A stretch of DNA of 54,199 bases from an uncultured Pelagibacteraceae bacterium. GTDB lineage: Bacteria > Pseudomonadota > Alphaproteobacteria > Pelagibacterales > Pelagibacteraceae. Positions 8,776 through 17,689 of this stretch are shown piece after piece (positions within the stretch are counted from its first letter, which is position 1; each line of letters begins with the position of its first letter). The notes beneath the pieces were generated by a model. That model was not told where the DNA came from, searched no databases, and was given only the letters and a program-made list of their open reading frames with translations. The stretch lies in assembly GCA_902632935.1 (NCBI GenBank), contig CACPEJ010000005.1:1-54199 (forward strand), given 5' to 3'. The position numbers and the translations under genes were made by a program.

Positions 8776-10707
8776 TTGAGTAAACTTTATAAAGAATTAG
8801 CGAATTGTATCAGATTTTTGTCAATAGATGCTGTCCAAAAAGCTAATTCTGGGCATCCAGGTATGCCAATGGGAATGGCTGATGTTGCAACTGTTCTTTT
8901 TAAGGATTTCTTAAACTTTAATCCAAAAAATCCGAATTGGATTAATAGAGATAGATTTGTTCTGTCAGCAGGACATGGTTCTATGCTACTTTACTCGCTC
9001 CTCTATCTAACAGGTTATAAAAGTATTTCTTTAAGAGAAATTAAAAAATTTAGACAACTTAATTCAATATGTGCAGGTCACCCCGAATATCATCCAAGCA
9101 CTGGCATAGAAACTACAACAGGGCCTTTAGGACAGGGAATATCTAATGCAGTTGGTTTTGCAATCTCGGAAGAAATTTTAAAAAAAAGATTGGGAAAAAA
9201 AATTATCAATCATAAAACTTACGTTTTAGCGGGTGATGGCTGCTTGATGGAGGGAATAAGCCATGAAGCTTTAAGTCTTGCTGGACACCTAAAACTTAAA
9301 AACCTGATATTACTTTTTGATAACAATTCAATTTCAATAGATGGTCCAACTAGCTTAGCAGTCTCTGATGATCATGAAAAAAGGTTTAAAAGCTATGGGT
9401 GGAACTATTTAAAAATTAATGGACATAATTTTAAAGAAATAACAAAGGCTCTTGAAAAAGCACAAAAATCAAAAAAACCTATAGCAATCTCTTGTAAAAC
9501 TACGATTGGATACGGATCCCCAAATAAGGGTGGTAAAGCCTCATCTCATGGCAGTCCGTTAGGTGAAGATGAAATAAGATTAGTCAGAAAAAAATTGAAC
9601 TGGCCACACAATACTTTTGAAATTCCAAAAAACTTAATGGATCAATGGAGATCAATCGGCAAAAAAGCATCAATAAAAGCTAATAAGAATAAAAAAAAAT
9701 TTTCACTAAAATTTAATAAAAATACTATCAATGCAGAAATAGAAAAAGCAAAATCAGATTACTTAAAAAAATTACAACCAATAGCTACTAGAAAATGTTC
9801 AGAAAAATTTTTGGAAATTGCATCCAAACTTCCAAACTTAATTGGTGGATCAGCAGATTTAGCAGGATCCAATAATACCAAAACCAAAAATCATAAAATT
9901 ATTCAATCAAATGATTTTTCCGGAAATTATATCCATTTTGGAGTTAGAGAACATGCGATGTGTGGTATTATGAATGGTATCTCACTTCATAGTGAGCTTG
10001 TTCCTTATGGTGGAACTTTTTTAATATTTAGCGACTATTGTAAACCATCAATAAGATTAGCTGCTATGATGAAACAAAAAGTTATTTACGTTTTTACACA
10101 TGATTCGATTGGTCTTGGAGAAGATGGACCAACCCATCAACCAATAGAACAATTGACAAGTTTACGATCAATACCAAATTTGAATATTTTTAGACCCTCT
10201 GACTTAATAGAAACTTTTGAGTGTTGGCAATTGGCATTAAATAGCAAAAGTTCTCCAAGCGTAATAGCCCTAACAAGACAAAGCTTAAATCCAGTTCGTA
10301 CAAAAAAATCATCAAAAAATTTGTCTTTAGCTGGCGCTTATGAAGTTTTAAGAACGAGTAATAAAATAAGTGCAACTATTATAGCAACAGGATCTGAAAC
10401 TAGTCTTGCAATAGATGTTAGTCATAAATTAGCCACAGAAGGCATTTACTCAAAAGTAATATCAATGCCTTGCCAGGAATTATTTGATCGACAAAGTGAA
10501 ATCTACAAAAATAAAATTTTAAATGAAACTAAGCTTGTTGTATCTATAGAGGCCTCTGAAACTGGTTATTGGAAAAAATATACTGGCAGCAAAGGACTTA
10601 ATTTTGGAATTGATGATTTTGGAAAAAGTGCGCCTTATAAAGATATATATAATCACTTTGGATTAAGCTCAGAGATAATAGTAAAAAAAATTAAAAAAAG
10701 ATTATGA
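8776..10707 (+). CDS. tkt: Transketolase
   Basis: This thiamine-diphosphate enzyme transfers two-carbon units between pentose-phosphate and glycolytic sugars in the cytosol. The 643-residue protein has the usual three domains. The ThDP-binding block includes [12 protein letters not shown] near residue 27 and [13 protein letters not shown] near 155; the pyrimidine domain carries [13 protein letters not shown] near 390 and [12 protein letters not shown] near 455. The start is a TTG with AGGA nearby; no upstream in-frame ATG exists, and the next Met lies inside a conserved motif. It opens a tightly packed rightward operon and overlaps gap by 4 bp. Confidence 0.96.
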   Translation: MSKLYKELANCIRFLSIDAVQKANSGHPGMPMGMADVATVLFKDFLNFNPKNPNWINRDRFVLSAGHGSMLLYSLLYLTGYKSISLREIKKFRQLNSICAGHPEYHPSTGIETTTGPLGQGISNAVGFAISEEILKKRLGKKIINHKTYVLAGDGCLMEGISHEALSLAGHLKLKNLILLFDNNSISIDGPTSLAVSDDHEKRFKSYGWNYLKINGHNFKEITKALEKAQKSKKPIAISCKTTIGYGSPNKGGKASSHGSPLGEDEIRLVRKKLNWPHNTFEIPKNLMDQWRSIGKKASIKANKNKKKFSLKFNKNTINAEIEKAKSDYLKKLQPIATRKCSEKFLEIASKLPNLIGGSADLAGSNNTKTKNHKIIQSNDFSGNYIHFGVREHAMCGIMNGISLHSELVPYGGTFLIFSDYCKPSIRLAAMMKQKVIYVFTHDSIGLGEDGPTHQPIEQLTSLRSIPNLNIFRPSDLIETFECWQLALNSKSSPSVIALTRQSLNPVRTKKSSKNLSLAGAYEVLRTSNKISATIIATGSETSLAIDVSHKLATEGIYSKVISMPCQELFDRQSEIYKNKILNETKLVVSIEASETGYWKKYTGSKGLNFGIDDFGKSAPYKDIYNHFGLSSEIIVKKIKKRL

Positions 10708-11705
10708 CAGTCAAAATTGGAATAAATGGAATGGGTAGAATTGGAAGAATGATTGTTCGATCAATTATCGAGAATAAAAATAAAAATATAGAAATTAAAT
10801 ACATCAATAATAGAACTAATTCTGAAACATGTTCATCTCTATTAAAATATGACTCTATTCATGGAAAATTTAATGCAGAAATAAATTTTGATGAAAATCA
10901 TATTATTATCAACAAAGATAAAATTTTATTTGGGCAAGAAACAAATTTAAATGATATTAATTGGAATAAATATGGAGTGGATTATGTTTTAGAGTGTACA
11001 GGTAAATTTAACTCTAAAGAAAAATTACTAACACATATTAATAATGGTGCGAAAAGAGTTATTGTCTCTGCTCCGTGTAAAGATGCTGACAAAACTATTG
11101 TATATGGAGTAAATGAAACTGAATTGAAAAAAGAGGATAAGATTATATCTGCTGCTTCTTGCACAACAAATTGTCTTGCCCCTGTGGCCCATGTTTTAAA
11201 CGAAAATTTCGAAATTGAAAAAGGGTTCATGACCACAATTCACTCCTTTACAAGTGACCAAAGAATATTAGATAATTCTCATAAAGACCCAAGAAGAGCT
11301 AGATCGGCAAGCCAGTCTATTGTGCCAACCTCAACAGGTGCATCAAAAGCAATTGGTGAGATTATACCTTCCCTTAAAGGTAAATTAGAAGGTGTGGCTA
11401 TGAGAGTCCCTACGCCTAATGTTTCATTGATTGAACTAGTCTTTTGCACAAAAAAAGACATTACAATTGATAAAATCAATTTAGCATTTCAAAATTTTAG
11501 CAAAAAAAATAAAATTCTTGAAACTACAAAAGAAAAACTTGTTTCAATCGACTTTAATCATAATCCTGCTTCTTCAATAGTAGACGAAAGCTTAACAAGA
11601 GTGGTGAGTAAAAATATGGGTAAAATTTCAGCCTGGTATGATAACGAATGGGGTTTCTCAAATAGAATGTGTGATATTGCAGAATATCTTCATAAGAATT
11701 CTTAA
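10704..11705 (+). CDS. gap: Glyceraldehyde-3-phosphate dehydrogenase (possibly NADP-accepting)
   Basis: This enzyme catalyses phosphorylating oxidation of glyceraldehyde 3-phosphate. The 333-residue product has the Rossmann motif INGMGRIGR at residue 7 and the catalytic cysteine Cys153 in [10 protein letters not shown]. Residues that set cofactor choice differ from NAD-specific enzymes: the usual Asp after the second beta strand (D32 in Bacillus numbering) is Asn36, followed by Arg37, and the usual Leu-Pro pair (187-188) is Asn191-Ser192 in LDNSHKD. Similar changes mark the NADP-using chloroplast enzyme. NADP use is therefore plausible but not shown. Overlaps tkt and pgk by 4 and 1 bp. Confidence 0.95.
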   Translation: MTVKIGINGMGRIGRMIVRSIIENKNKNIEIKYINNRTNSETCSSLLKYDSIHGKFNAEINFDENHIIINKDKILFGQETNLNDINWNKYGVDYVLECTGKFNSKEKLLTHINNGAKRVIVSAPCKDADKTIVYGVNETELKKEDKIISAASCTTNCLAPVAHVLNENFEIEKGFMTTIHSFTSDQRILDNSHKDPRRARSASQSIVPTSTGASKAIGEIIPSLKGKLEGVAMRVPTPNVSLIELVFCTKKDITIDKINLAFQNFSKKNKILETTKEKLVSIDFNHNPASSIVDESLTRVVSKNMGKISAWYDNEWGFSNRMCDIAEYLHKNS

Positions 11706-12883
11706 TGAACAATATTAAAGATTGTGAAAATCTTAGTAGTAAAAGAGTTTTATTAAGATTAGACTTAAACGTCCCTTTGAAAAATGGTGACATTGTCGAC
11801 GAAACCAGAATAATTAAAATTATACCTGTTATCGAATTTTTAATAAAAAGAAATGCAAAAATTTTAATAATTTCTCATGTCGGACGCCCTAAAGGCAAAT
11901 TTAATAAAGATCTCTCTCTTAAACCAATTTGTGATTACTTAGAAAAAAAGATACAAACTAAAGTCAACTTTTTAAGTGAGGACATTTTAAAAATCAAAAG
12001 AGATGATTTATTTAAAGAGCCTGAGGAGAAAGTTGTCTTTTTTGAAAACATAAGATTTTATGCAGCAGAAGAAAAGAATGAGTCAAATTTTTCAAAACAC
12101 CTAGCTAGTTTTGCAGATTTGTTCGTAAATGATGCTTTTTCTTGCTCACATAGAACACACGCCTCAGTATGCAAAATTACAGAATTTCTGCCATCATTTG
12201 CTGGATTACAATTTGAGACTGAGGTAAATGCTTTAAAAAAAGTTACTATTGAAATCAAAAAACCAATTACTTGTATTATTGGTGGATCAAAAATTTCTAC
12301 AAAAATAGACATAATCAAAAATTTAATACCTAAATTTAATAACATAATCTTTGTGGGAGGTATGGCCAACAATATTCTGAGCTTCAAAGGTAATAAAATT
12401 GGAAAATCAATTAGTGAGAAAAATTGTGAAAGTATAATACAAGAAATTTTTGAAATTTCAAAAAATGCACTCTGTGAAGTTACTTATCCAGAAGATGTTT
12501 TAATAGGCAAAAGTGCAGATGACGATGCTCAGATAAAAGATCTCAATGACATAACAGATGATGATTTAATCTTAGACGTGGGACCTAAAACACTTAAAAG
12601 AATAAAAAACATAATTGAAAATAGCGAAACAGTTCTTTGGAATGGTCCTGCTGGTTATTTTGAAAACCCTAATTTTGCCAAAGGTAGTATTGAGATTGCT
12701 AAAACAATTATTAAAAAAAATAAAAACGACTCAATTTTTTCTGTAGTTGGTGGAGGAGATACTGTGGCGGTTGTTAATCAGCTAAATGCAATTAAAGATT
12801 TTAATTTTGTTTCAACTGCTGGTGGTGCTTTTTTAGAATATCTTGAAGGAAAAGAACTTCCTGGTATAAAAGCCCTAAAATAA
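11705..12883 (+). CDS. pgk: Phosphoglycerate kinase
   Basis: This cytosolic kinase interconverts 1,3-bisphosphoglycerate + ADP and 3-phosphoglycerate + ATP. The 392-residue product carries the signature RLDLNVPLKNGDIVDETR near residue 19, the substrate-binding HVGRPKG near 57, IGGSKISTKI in the nucleotide domain, and C-terminal VVGGGDTVAVV. Length is normal. It starts on the last base of the gap stop codon and is followed 1 bp later by fba, giving a gap-pgk-fba unit. Confidence 0.97.
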   Translation: MNNIKDCENLSSKRVLLRLDLNVPLKNGDIVDETRIIKIIPVIEFLIKRNAKILIISHVGRPKGKFNKDLSLKPICDYLEKKIQTKVNFLSEDILKIKRDDLFKEPEEKVVFFENIRFYAAEEKNESNFSKHLASFADLFVNDAFSCSHRTHASVCKITEFLPSFAGLQFETEVNALKKVTIEIKKPITCIIGGSKISTKIDIIKNLIPKFNNIIFVGGMANNILSFKGNKIGKSISEKNCESIIQEIFEISKNALCEVTYPEDVLIGKSADDDAQIKDLNDITDDDLILDVGPKTLKRIKNIIENSETVLWNGPAGYFENPNFAKGSIEIAKTIIKKNKNDSIFSVVGGGDTVAVVNQLNAIKDFNFVSTAGGAFLEYLEGKELPGIKALK

Positions 12884-12884
12884 A

Positions 12885-13892
12885 ATGTCAGAACTAAATA
12901 ATACAGCATTAAAAATTTTAGAAAACGGTAAAGGAATTTTAGCTGCAGATGAAAGTACTGCAACAATGACTAAAAGATTAGATAGTGTAAATGTTCTCTC
13001 AAGCCCAGAAAACAGATTGTTGTTCAGAGAAACGCTTTTTAGCTCATCCTCAATGAAAGATTGTATTGGAGGTGTAATTCTTTACGATGAAACAATTAAA
13101 CAAACGTCATCCAAAAAAAATACAATTCCAGAATTAATATCAGATACAGGCTCATTGCCAGGTATAAAAGTAGACACAGGAGCAAAAATTTTAGCTGGTT
13201 CTCCAGATGAAAAAATTACTGAGGGTCTTGATGGATTAAGGGAAAGATTAAAAGAATATTATAAATTAGGTGCAAAATTTACTAAATGGAGAGGTGTTTA
13301 TAATATAACTAAAAGTTATCCAAGCAAACTCTCAATACACTCTAATGCACATGCATTAGCGAGATATTCCGCTCTAGTTCAAGAGTGCAATATGGTTCCA
13401 ATAGTTGAGCCTGAGGTTTTAATGGATGGTAATCATTCTGCTAAAGAGTGTTTAGAAAAAACCTCTGAAGTTATAAAAAAATGCTTTGAAGAACTAATAA
13501 TACACAAAGTGGATTTGAAGGGAATTATACTTAAACCTAATATGATTTTAGCAGGAAATAAATCTAAAGAAAAAATTACTAATGAGGAGGTGGCAAAATT
13601 AACCTTGGAGTGTTTAAAATCCTCAGTGCCCTCAGAAGTTCCAGGTATTGCCTTTCTGTCTGGAGGTCAATCCGAAATAGAAGCGACAGAAAACTTGAAT
13701 TTAATTAACAAATATAATGATAGCAGCTTTATAATGAGTTATTCTTACGGTAGAGCTCTACAACAAGGTGCCTTAAAGTATTGGTCAAAAGATATTAAGA
13801 ATATTGAAGGCACTCAGCAGATTTTTAACCACCGAGCTAAAATGAATACATTAGCTGCTCAAGGAAAATGGTCAAAAGATCTTGAGATATAA
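12885..13892 (+). CDS. fba: Fructose-bisphosphate aldolase, class I
   Basis: This is the Schiff-base (metal-independent) aldolase, which splits or forms fructose 1,6-bisphosphate. The 335-residue product has the class I signatures GILAADESTATMTKRL (residues 17-32), KFTKWRGVY with its active-site lysine, VEPEVLMDG (174-182), and the Schiff-base lysine Lys217 in LKGIILKPNMIL. It is a eukaryote-like class I enzyme, not the zinc class II form of many bacteria, and shows no DhnA-type features. It completes a tkt-gap-pgk-fba block that can run glycolytically or gluconeogenically. Confidence 0.96.
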   Translation: MSELNNTALKILENGKGILAADESTATMTKRLDSVNVLSSPENRLLFRETLFSSSSMKDCIGGVILYDETIKQTSSKKNTIPELISDTGSLPGIKVDTGAKILAGSPDEKITEGLDGLRERLKEYYKLGAKFTKWRGVYNITKSYPSKLSIHSNAHALARYSALVQECNMVPIVEPEVLMDGNHSAKECLEKTSEVIKKCFEELIIHKVDLKGIILKPNMILAGNKSKEKITNEEVAKLTLECLKSSVPSEVPGIAFLSGGQSEIEATENLNLINKYNDSSFIMSYSYGRALQQGALKYWSKDIKNIEGTQQIFNHRAKMNTLAAQGKWSKDLEI

Positions 13893-14496
13893 TAAAAAAA
13901 GATTTATTTACTTAATATCCCCTTCTAAAATTGAAAAAAATTTTTTTAAAAATTTAAAGGAAGTATTAAAACAAAAAAAAACAAGTTTTTTTCAACTACG
14001 ACTTAAAAAAAATAGTTTCAAAAAAAAATTAATAATAGGACGTAAAATTCAAAAGATATGTAAAAAATTTAAGGTAAAATTTATAATAAACGATGACGTA
14101 TACCTTGCAAAAAAATTAAACGCCGATGGATGCCATCTTGGTCAAAGTGATATGAAAATAAAAGAAGCTAGAAAATTAATTGGGAATAAAATAATTGGAA
14201 TTACATGTCATAATTCAATTAAACTCGCCAAAACAGCTATTAAAAGTAAAGCTGACTATTTAGCTTTTGGAGCTTTTAATTCATCTAAAACAAAAAAAGT
14301 TAAATATAAAGCATCCATAAATTTACTTAAAAAAGCTCATAAAATCACAAACACCCCAATTGTTGTAATCGGTGGTATTAACTTTAATAATTATAAAAAT
14401 CTTTTATTGAATAAGGCAAACTTTTTAGCTATTTCAGGCTACATTTGGAAAAATAAAAAACTTAAACCAAAGAATGCGATAAAAAAATTAATATGA
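13882..14496 (+). CDS. thiE: Thiamine-phosphate synthase
   Basis: ThiE joins HMP-diphosphate and thiazole phosphate to give thiamine phosphate. The 204-residue TIM-barrel protein shows the ThiE pattern: IINDDVYLAKKLNADGCHLGQSDM near residues 67-90, GITCHN, DYLAFGAF, and VVIGGI near the C-terminus. The start is a TTG that overlaps the fba 3' end by 11 bp, and no ATG lies upstream of conserved sequence. SAR11 cells are known to lack thiC and to need an external pyrimidine precursor, so ThiE fits a salvage role. It sits close to tkt, a thiamine-dependent enzyme. It is very lysine-rich, as expected from the base composition. Confidence 0.85.
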   Translation: MRYNKKRFIYLISPSKIEKNFFKNLKEVLKQKKTSFFQLRLKKNSFKKKLIIGRKIQKICKKFKVKFIINDDVYLAKKLNADGCHLGQSDMKIKEARKLIGNKIIGITCHNSIKLAKTAIKSKADYLAFGAFNSSKTKKVKYKASINLLKKAHKITNTPIVVIGGINFNNYKNLLLNKANFLAISGYIWKNKKLKPKNAIKKLI

Positions 14497-15053
14497 AAAT
14501 AAATGCAGGTGAAATTAGAGTGGGCATGTTGCTAGAATATAAAAATGATTTGTGGCAAGTGCTGAAAACACAGCATGTTAAACCTGGAAAAGGTGGAGCA
14601 TTTGCACAAGTGGAGATGAAAAGTGTAAACAAAAATACCAAACTTAATGAGAGATTTAGATCCAATGAAACAATTGAAAAGGCCTCATTAGAGGAAACTA
14701 ATTTTACATTTTCATATGAGGACCAAGAAAAGTACTTTTTTATTAATCCAAAAACTTTTGAACAAACAGAAATTCAAAAAAGTCTAATTGGTGAAAAAGG
14801 GAATTTATTGACTGAAAATCTTGAGGTAACAATAAATTTTTATAATGATAACCCAATTTCTGTAGATTTACCAAACCAGGTAACTTGTAAAATTGAAACC
14901 ACAGACGCTGCATTAAAAGGTCAAACTGTTTCATCATCTTATAAACCTGCAGTTTTAGAAAATGGATTAAGTATTCAGGTACCACCATTTATTGAAGCAG
15001 GAGATAATGTTGTCATAGATACCAGAAATTTAGAATATATCAAAAAAATTTAA
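14493..15053 (+). CDS. efp: Translation elongation factor P
   Basis: EF-P binds between the P and E sites of the ribosome and relieves stalling at polyproline stretches. The 186-residue protein has three beta-barrel domains: KOW-like N-terminus, central OB fold, and a C-terminal OB fold ending in VPPFIEAGDNVVIDTRNLEYI. The residue usually modified by EpmA is a lysine here (Lys33, in KPGKGGAF), so beta-lysylation is possible if epmA/epmB exist elsewhere. Overlaps thiE by 4 bp; suhB follows after 3 bp. Confidence 0.97.
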   Translation: MKINAGEIRVGMLLEYKNDLWQVLKTQHVKPGKGGAFAQVEMKSVNKNTKLNERFRSNETIEKASLEETNFTFSYEDQEKYFFINPKTFEQTEIQKSLIGEKGNLLTENLEVTINFYNDNPISVDLPNQVTCKIETTDAALKGQTVSSSYKPAVLENGLSIQVPPFIEAGDNVVIDTRNLEYIKKI

Positions 15054-15056
15054 TTT

Positions 15057-15794
15057 ATGAATTCAATATCTGCAAATCTTAATGTGATGATAAAGGCATG
15101 TGAAAAAGCATCTAAAATTTTAATAAGAGATTTTGGTGAATTAGAGAAGTTACAAGTATCCAAAAAAGGGCCAAGGGATTTTGTAACTAATTCTGATGTT
15201 AAAGCAGAAAAAATAATTATAGAAGAGCTTAAAAAAGCAAGACCAAACTATTCAATCATTAGTGAAGAAAATGGTGTTGAAAAGAATAAAGATATTTCAA
15301 ATTCATGGATAATTGATCCTATTGATGGAACAATTAATTTTTTACATGGAATACCACATTTTGCAATATCCATTGCTTTGAAATCAGACGATGAGATTAT
15401 ATGTGGATTGATTTTTGATCCTATTAAAGACGAAATGTTTTATGCTGAAAAGAATACTGGAGCTTTTTTTAATAATCAGCGTATAAGAGTTTCGAAAAAA
15501 AATAACTTAGATGAATGTTTATTTGCAGTTGGAAAATTAAAAAATGAACCAAGCTTTACTTATAGAAGATCAGGATGTGCTGCACTTGATATTGCATATG
15601 TAGCATCTGGAAGGCTAGATGGATACGCACAAAGTAACTTAAATTTATGGGACATAGCTGCAGGTATAGTTTTAATTAAAGAAGCTGGTGGAGTAATTAA
15701 TGATATTGATCTTAATATTATTAAAAATATAAAAGTTTTAGCTTCATCAGCAGAAATAAATGCCAAATTCATTGAAAAACTGGGCAACTTTTAA
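15057..15794 (+). CDS. suhB: Inositol-1-monophosphatase family protein (SuhB)
   Basis: This Mg-dependent phosphatase belongs to the inositol monophosphatase family; in enterobacteria SuhB also binds RNA polymerase and aids rRNA antitermination. The 245-residue product carries the metal-binding motifs EENG near residue 75, [12 protein letters not shown] near 90, and LWDIAAG near 200. Its position between efp and rpmE suggests a link with translation genes, but the substrate could be inositol phosphate or another sugar phosphate. Confidence 0.9.
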   Translation: MNSISANLNVMIKACEKASKILIRDFGELEKLQVSKKGPRDFVTNSDVKAEKIIIEELKKARPNYSIISEENGVEKNKDISNSWIIDPIDGTINFLHGIPHFAISIALKSDDEIICGLIFDPIKDEMFYAEKNTGAFFNNQRIRVSKKNNLDECLFAVGKLKNEPSFTYRRSGCAALDIAYVASGRLDGYAQSNLNLWDIAAGIVLIKEAGGVINDIDLNIIKNIKVLASSAEINAKFIEKLGNF

Positions 15795-15829
15795 TTGTTT
15801 TAAAAATTTCTTTTGTTATAAGTCTCGAG

Positions 15830-16060
15830 ATGAAAAAAAAAATACACCCTAACTATCATAATATAAAAGTTGAAATGACTGATGGATCTCAATTTGAGAC
15901 AAGGTCTACTTGGGGCGCTGAGGGTGATGTTCTTAAACTAGAAATTGATCCAAAATCACATTCTGCTTGGACGGGCGGAAAACAAAAATTATTAGATAAA
16001 GGTCGAATAAGTAAATTTAATAAAAAATTCCAAAATTTTAGATCAGAAAATAAAAGTTAA
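15830..16060 (+). CDS. rpmE: 50S ribosomal protein L31
   Basis: Ribosomal protein bL31 (76 residues) helps bridge the two ribosomal subunits. The start [19 protein letters not shown] and the block [21 protein letters not shown] identify it. It lacks the paired CxxC cysteines of zinc-binding L31, so it is the zinc-free form. A run of ten A follows the ATG. The stop codon shares one base with the trcR start. Confidence 0.95.
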   Translation: MKKKIHPNYHNIKVEMTDGSQFETRSTWGAEGDVLKLEIDPKSHSAWTGGKQKLLDKGRISKFNKKFQNFRSENKS

Positions 16061-16629
16061 TGACAAACACTCCCTTAATGCCTATGGCAACAGCTGTATG
16101 GCTAGTAGAAAATACAACACTTACTTTTAAACAAATAGCCGATTTTTGTAATTTGCATGAAGTAGAGGTTCAGGGGATAGCCGATGGAGAAGTTGCAAAA
16201 GGAATTAAAGCTTATAATCCAATAATCTCAGGACAACTTTCTAGAGAAGAAATTGAATTATCCTCAAAAGATCAATCTAGGCCTTTAGAAATAAAAAATA
16301 CTGACATTGAGATATCAAATTCAGAAAAAAAAATTAAAAAATACATTCCTCTATCAAAAAGACAAGATAAACCAGACTCAGCATTATGGCTAATTAAAAA
16401 TCATAACATTTTAAAAGATTCGCAAATTGCAAAGCTTGTAGGTGTTACAAAAAATTCAGTTACTTCAATAAGAAATAAAAGTTATTGGAACTATAATAAC
16501 TTAAATCCAAAAGATCCCGTTGCTTTAAATTTATTTACTCAAAAAGATTTGGTTCAAGCATTAGAAAAAGCTGAAAGACGAATAAAAAGAGAGAAAAGAG
16601 AAAAAGAAAAACAAAAACAATCAATATAA
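16060..16629 (+). CDS. trcR: TrcR/DUF1013 family cell-cycle transcriptional regulator
   Basis: This 189-residue protein belongs to the DUF1013 family, conserved in alphaproteobacteria; the Caulobacter member is called TrcR. Two similar helix-turn-helix-like blocks are visible: MATAVWLVENTTLTFKQIAD near residue 8, and SALWLIKNHNILKDSQIAK near residue 107. Both contain a hydrophobic WLV/IxN motif, which suggests an internal duplication of a DNA-binding unit. A very basic tail (RRIKREKREKEKQKQ) ends the protein. It overlaps rpmE by 1 bp. Exact targets cannot be told from sequence. Confidence 0.82.
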   Translation: MTNTPLMPMATAVWLVENTTLTFKQIADFCNLHEVEVQGIADGEVAKGIKAYNPIISGQLSREEIELSSKDQSRPLEIKNTDIEISNSEKKIKKYIPLSKRQDKPDSALWLIKNHNILKDSQIAKLVGVTKNSVTSIRNKSYWNYNNLNPKDPVALNLFTQKDLVQALEKAERRIKREKREKEKQKQSI

Positions 16630-16702
16630 TTCTTCATTGTGAATAAATTAGATGGACATAAAAATATAAAAATGTTAACTACACACTTTTTTGGAGGTAT
16701 TT

Positions 16703-16897
16703 ATTAAAATAGAAGTTAAAGATAATAATGTAGAACAAGCTCTTAGAGTTTTGAAAAGAAAACTTCAGAGAGATGGTTTTTTTAAAGTGATAAAGTTAAA
16801 AAATACTTATGAAAAACCTTCTGAAAAGAAAAAAAGAATTCTTCAAGAAAATATTAAGAGAGTTAAAAAACTTAATAAATTAAAAAATAGAATTTAA
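16703..16897 (+). CDS. rpsU: 30S ribosomal protein S21 (non-canonical start codon)
   Basis: bS21 sits near the anti-Shine-Dalgarno end of 16S rRNA and aids initiation. The core KDNNVEQALRVLKRKLQRDG and the basic tail identify it. No ATG or GTG exists at the expected start. A perfect GGAGGT (16693-16698) is followed 4 bases later by ATT (16703), and starting there gives the normal bS21 spacing (start-KIEVKDNN). The only upstream NTG, TTG at 16691, overlaps the Shine-Dalgarno itself. A small reading frame, MLTTHFFGGIY, starts at 16672 and stops at 16707 across this ATT. ATT starts are rare and best known in autoregulated infC, so translational control is a reasonable guess. Confidence 0.85.
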   Translation: MKIEVKDNNVEQALRVLKRKLQRDGFFKVIKLKNTYEKPSEKKKRILQENIKRVKKLNKLKNRI

Positions 16898-16903
16898 GTA
16901 TAT

Positions 16904-16980
<77 letters not shown>

Positions 16981-16986
16981 ATATTA

Positions 16987-17685
16987 CTAAAGTTTAAATT
17001 TAGACTTTCTGCTATCAATCAAAAAATTCTTGACTGTTTCTTGTGTAAGTTGGTCAAAAGATTTTCCAAATTTTTGTATTTTTTCAATAATTGATGGTGG
17101 TATAGTTATTATGTGACAACCTAATTGTTTTGCTTGTGTATAATTATAAGGTTCTCTTACACTTGCCCATAAAATTTGAACATTTTTAAAACTTTTTGCA
17201 ATTTCTATACTCTTAATAAATTCGGGTATTGGATCTTTGCCTGTATCTGCTGCCCTTCCAGCAAAAATAGAAATAATTACATTTGTTTTTTTATTTATCA
17301 CCTTTAAAATTTTAGCTGTTTGCTTAGCTGTGTAAACAGCTGTAATATTAAGTTTGATATTGCTACTATTTAATTCTCTTATAACCTTGCCTGTAAATTT
17401 TTTTTTAGAATTAATAACAGGAACTTTTACATAAACATTTTTACCCCATTCATTTATCTTAAAACCCTGTTCGATCATCAATTTTGGACTATCAGCAAAA
17501 ACTTCAAATGAAATTGGTTTTTTATTACAAACTTTAAGTATTTGTCTTGAGTAAGATTTATAATCTTTTGCTCCTGCCTTCCTCATTAGACTAGGATTTG
17601 TGGTAAAACCTTTGACAAAATTATTGTTATTAAATTTTTTTATATTTTTAAGATCAGCTATATCGCAAAAAACTTTTATACTCAT
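16987..17685 (-). CDS. tal: Transaldolase-like protein (TalC/Fsa family)
   Basis: This 232-residue TIM-barrel aldolase belongs to the small transaldolase/fructose-6-phosphate aldolase family. Visible marks are CDIAD (Asp8), GFTTNPSLMRKAG near residue 26, the Schiff-base lysine Lys87 in VYVKVPV, SIFAGRAADTG near 140, and ILWASVREPYN near 170. The sugar specificity (transaldolase or fructose-6-phosphate aldolase) cannot be decided by eye. It is the last gene of the pnt unit, 4 bp after pntB, and complements tkt across the tRNA gene in the non-oxidative pentose phosphate pathway. Confidence 0.88.
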   Translation of the reverse strand: MSIKVFCDIADLKNIKKFNNNNFVKGFTTNPSLMRKAGAKDYKSYSRQILKVCNKKPISFEVFADSPKLMIEQGFKINEWGKNVYVKVPVINSKKKFTGKVIRELNSSNIKLNITAVYTAKQTAKILKVINKKTNVIISIFAGRAADTGKDPIPEFIKSIEIAKSFKNVQILWASVREPYNYTQAKQLGCHIITIPPSIIEKIQKFGKSFDQLTQETVKNFLIDSRKSKFKL

Positions 17686-17689
17686 TTAT

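Noticed and set aside
16691..16702. TTG at 16691 as the rpsU start
   Set aside because: It overlaps the Shine-Dalgarno GGAGGT, has no ribosome-binding site of its own, and would add four residues not found in S21 proteins.
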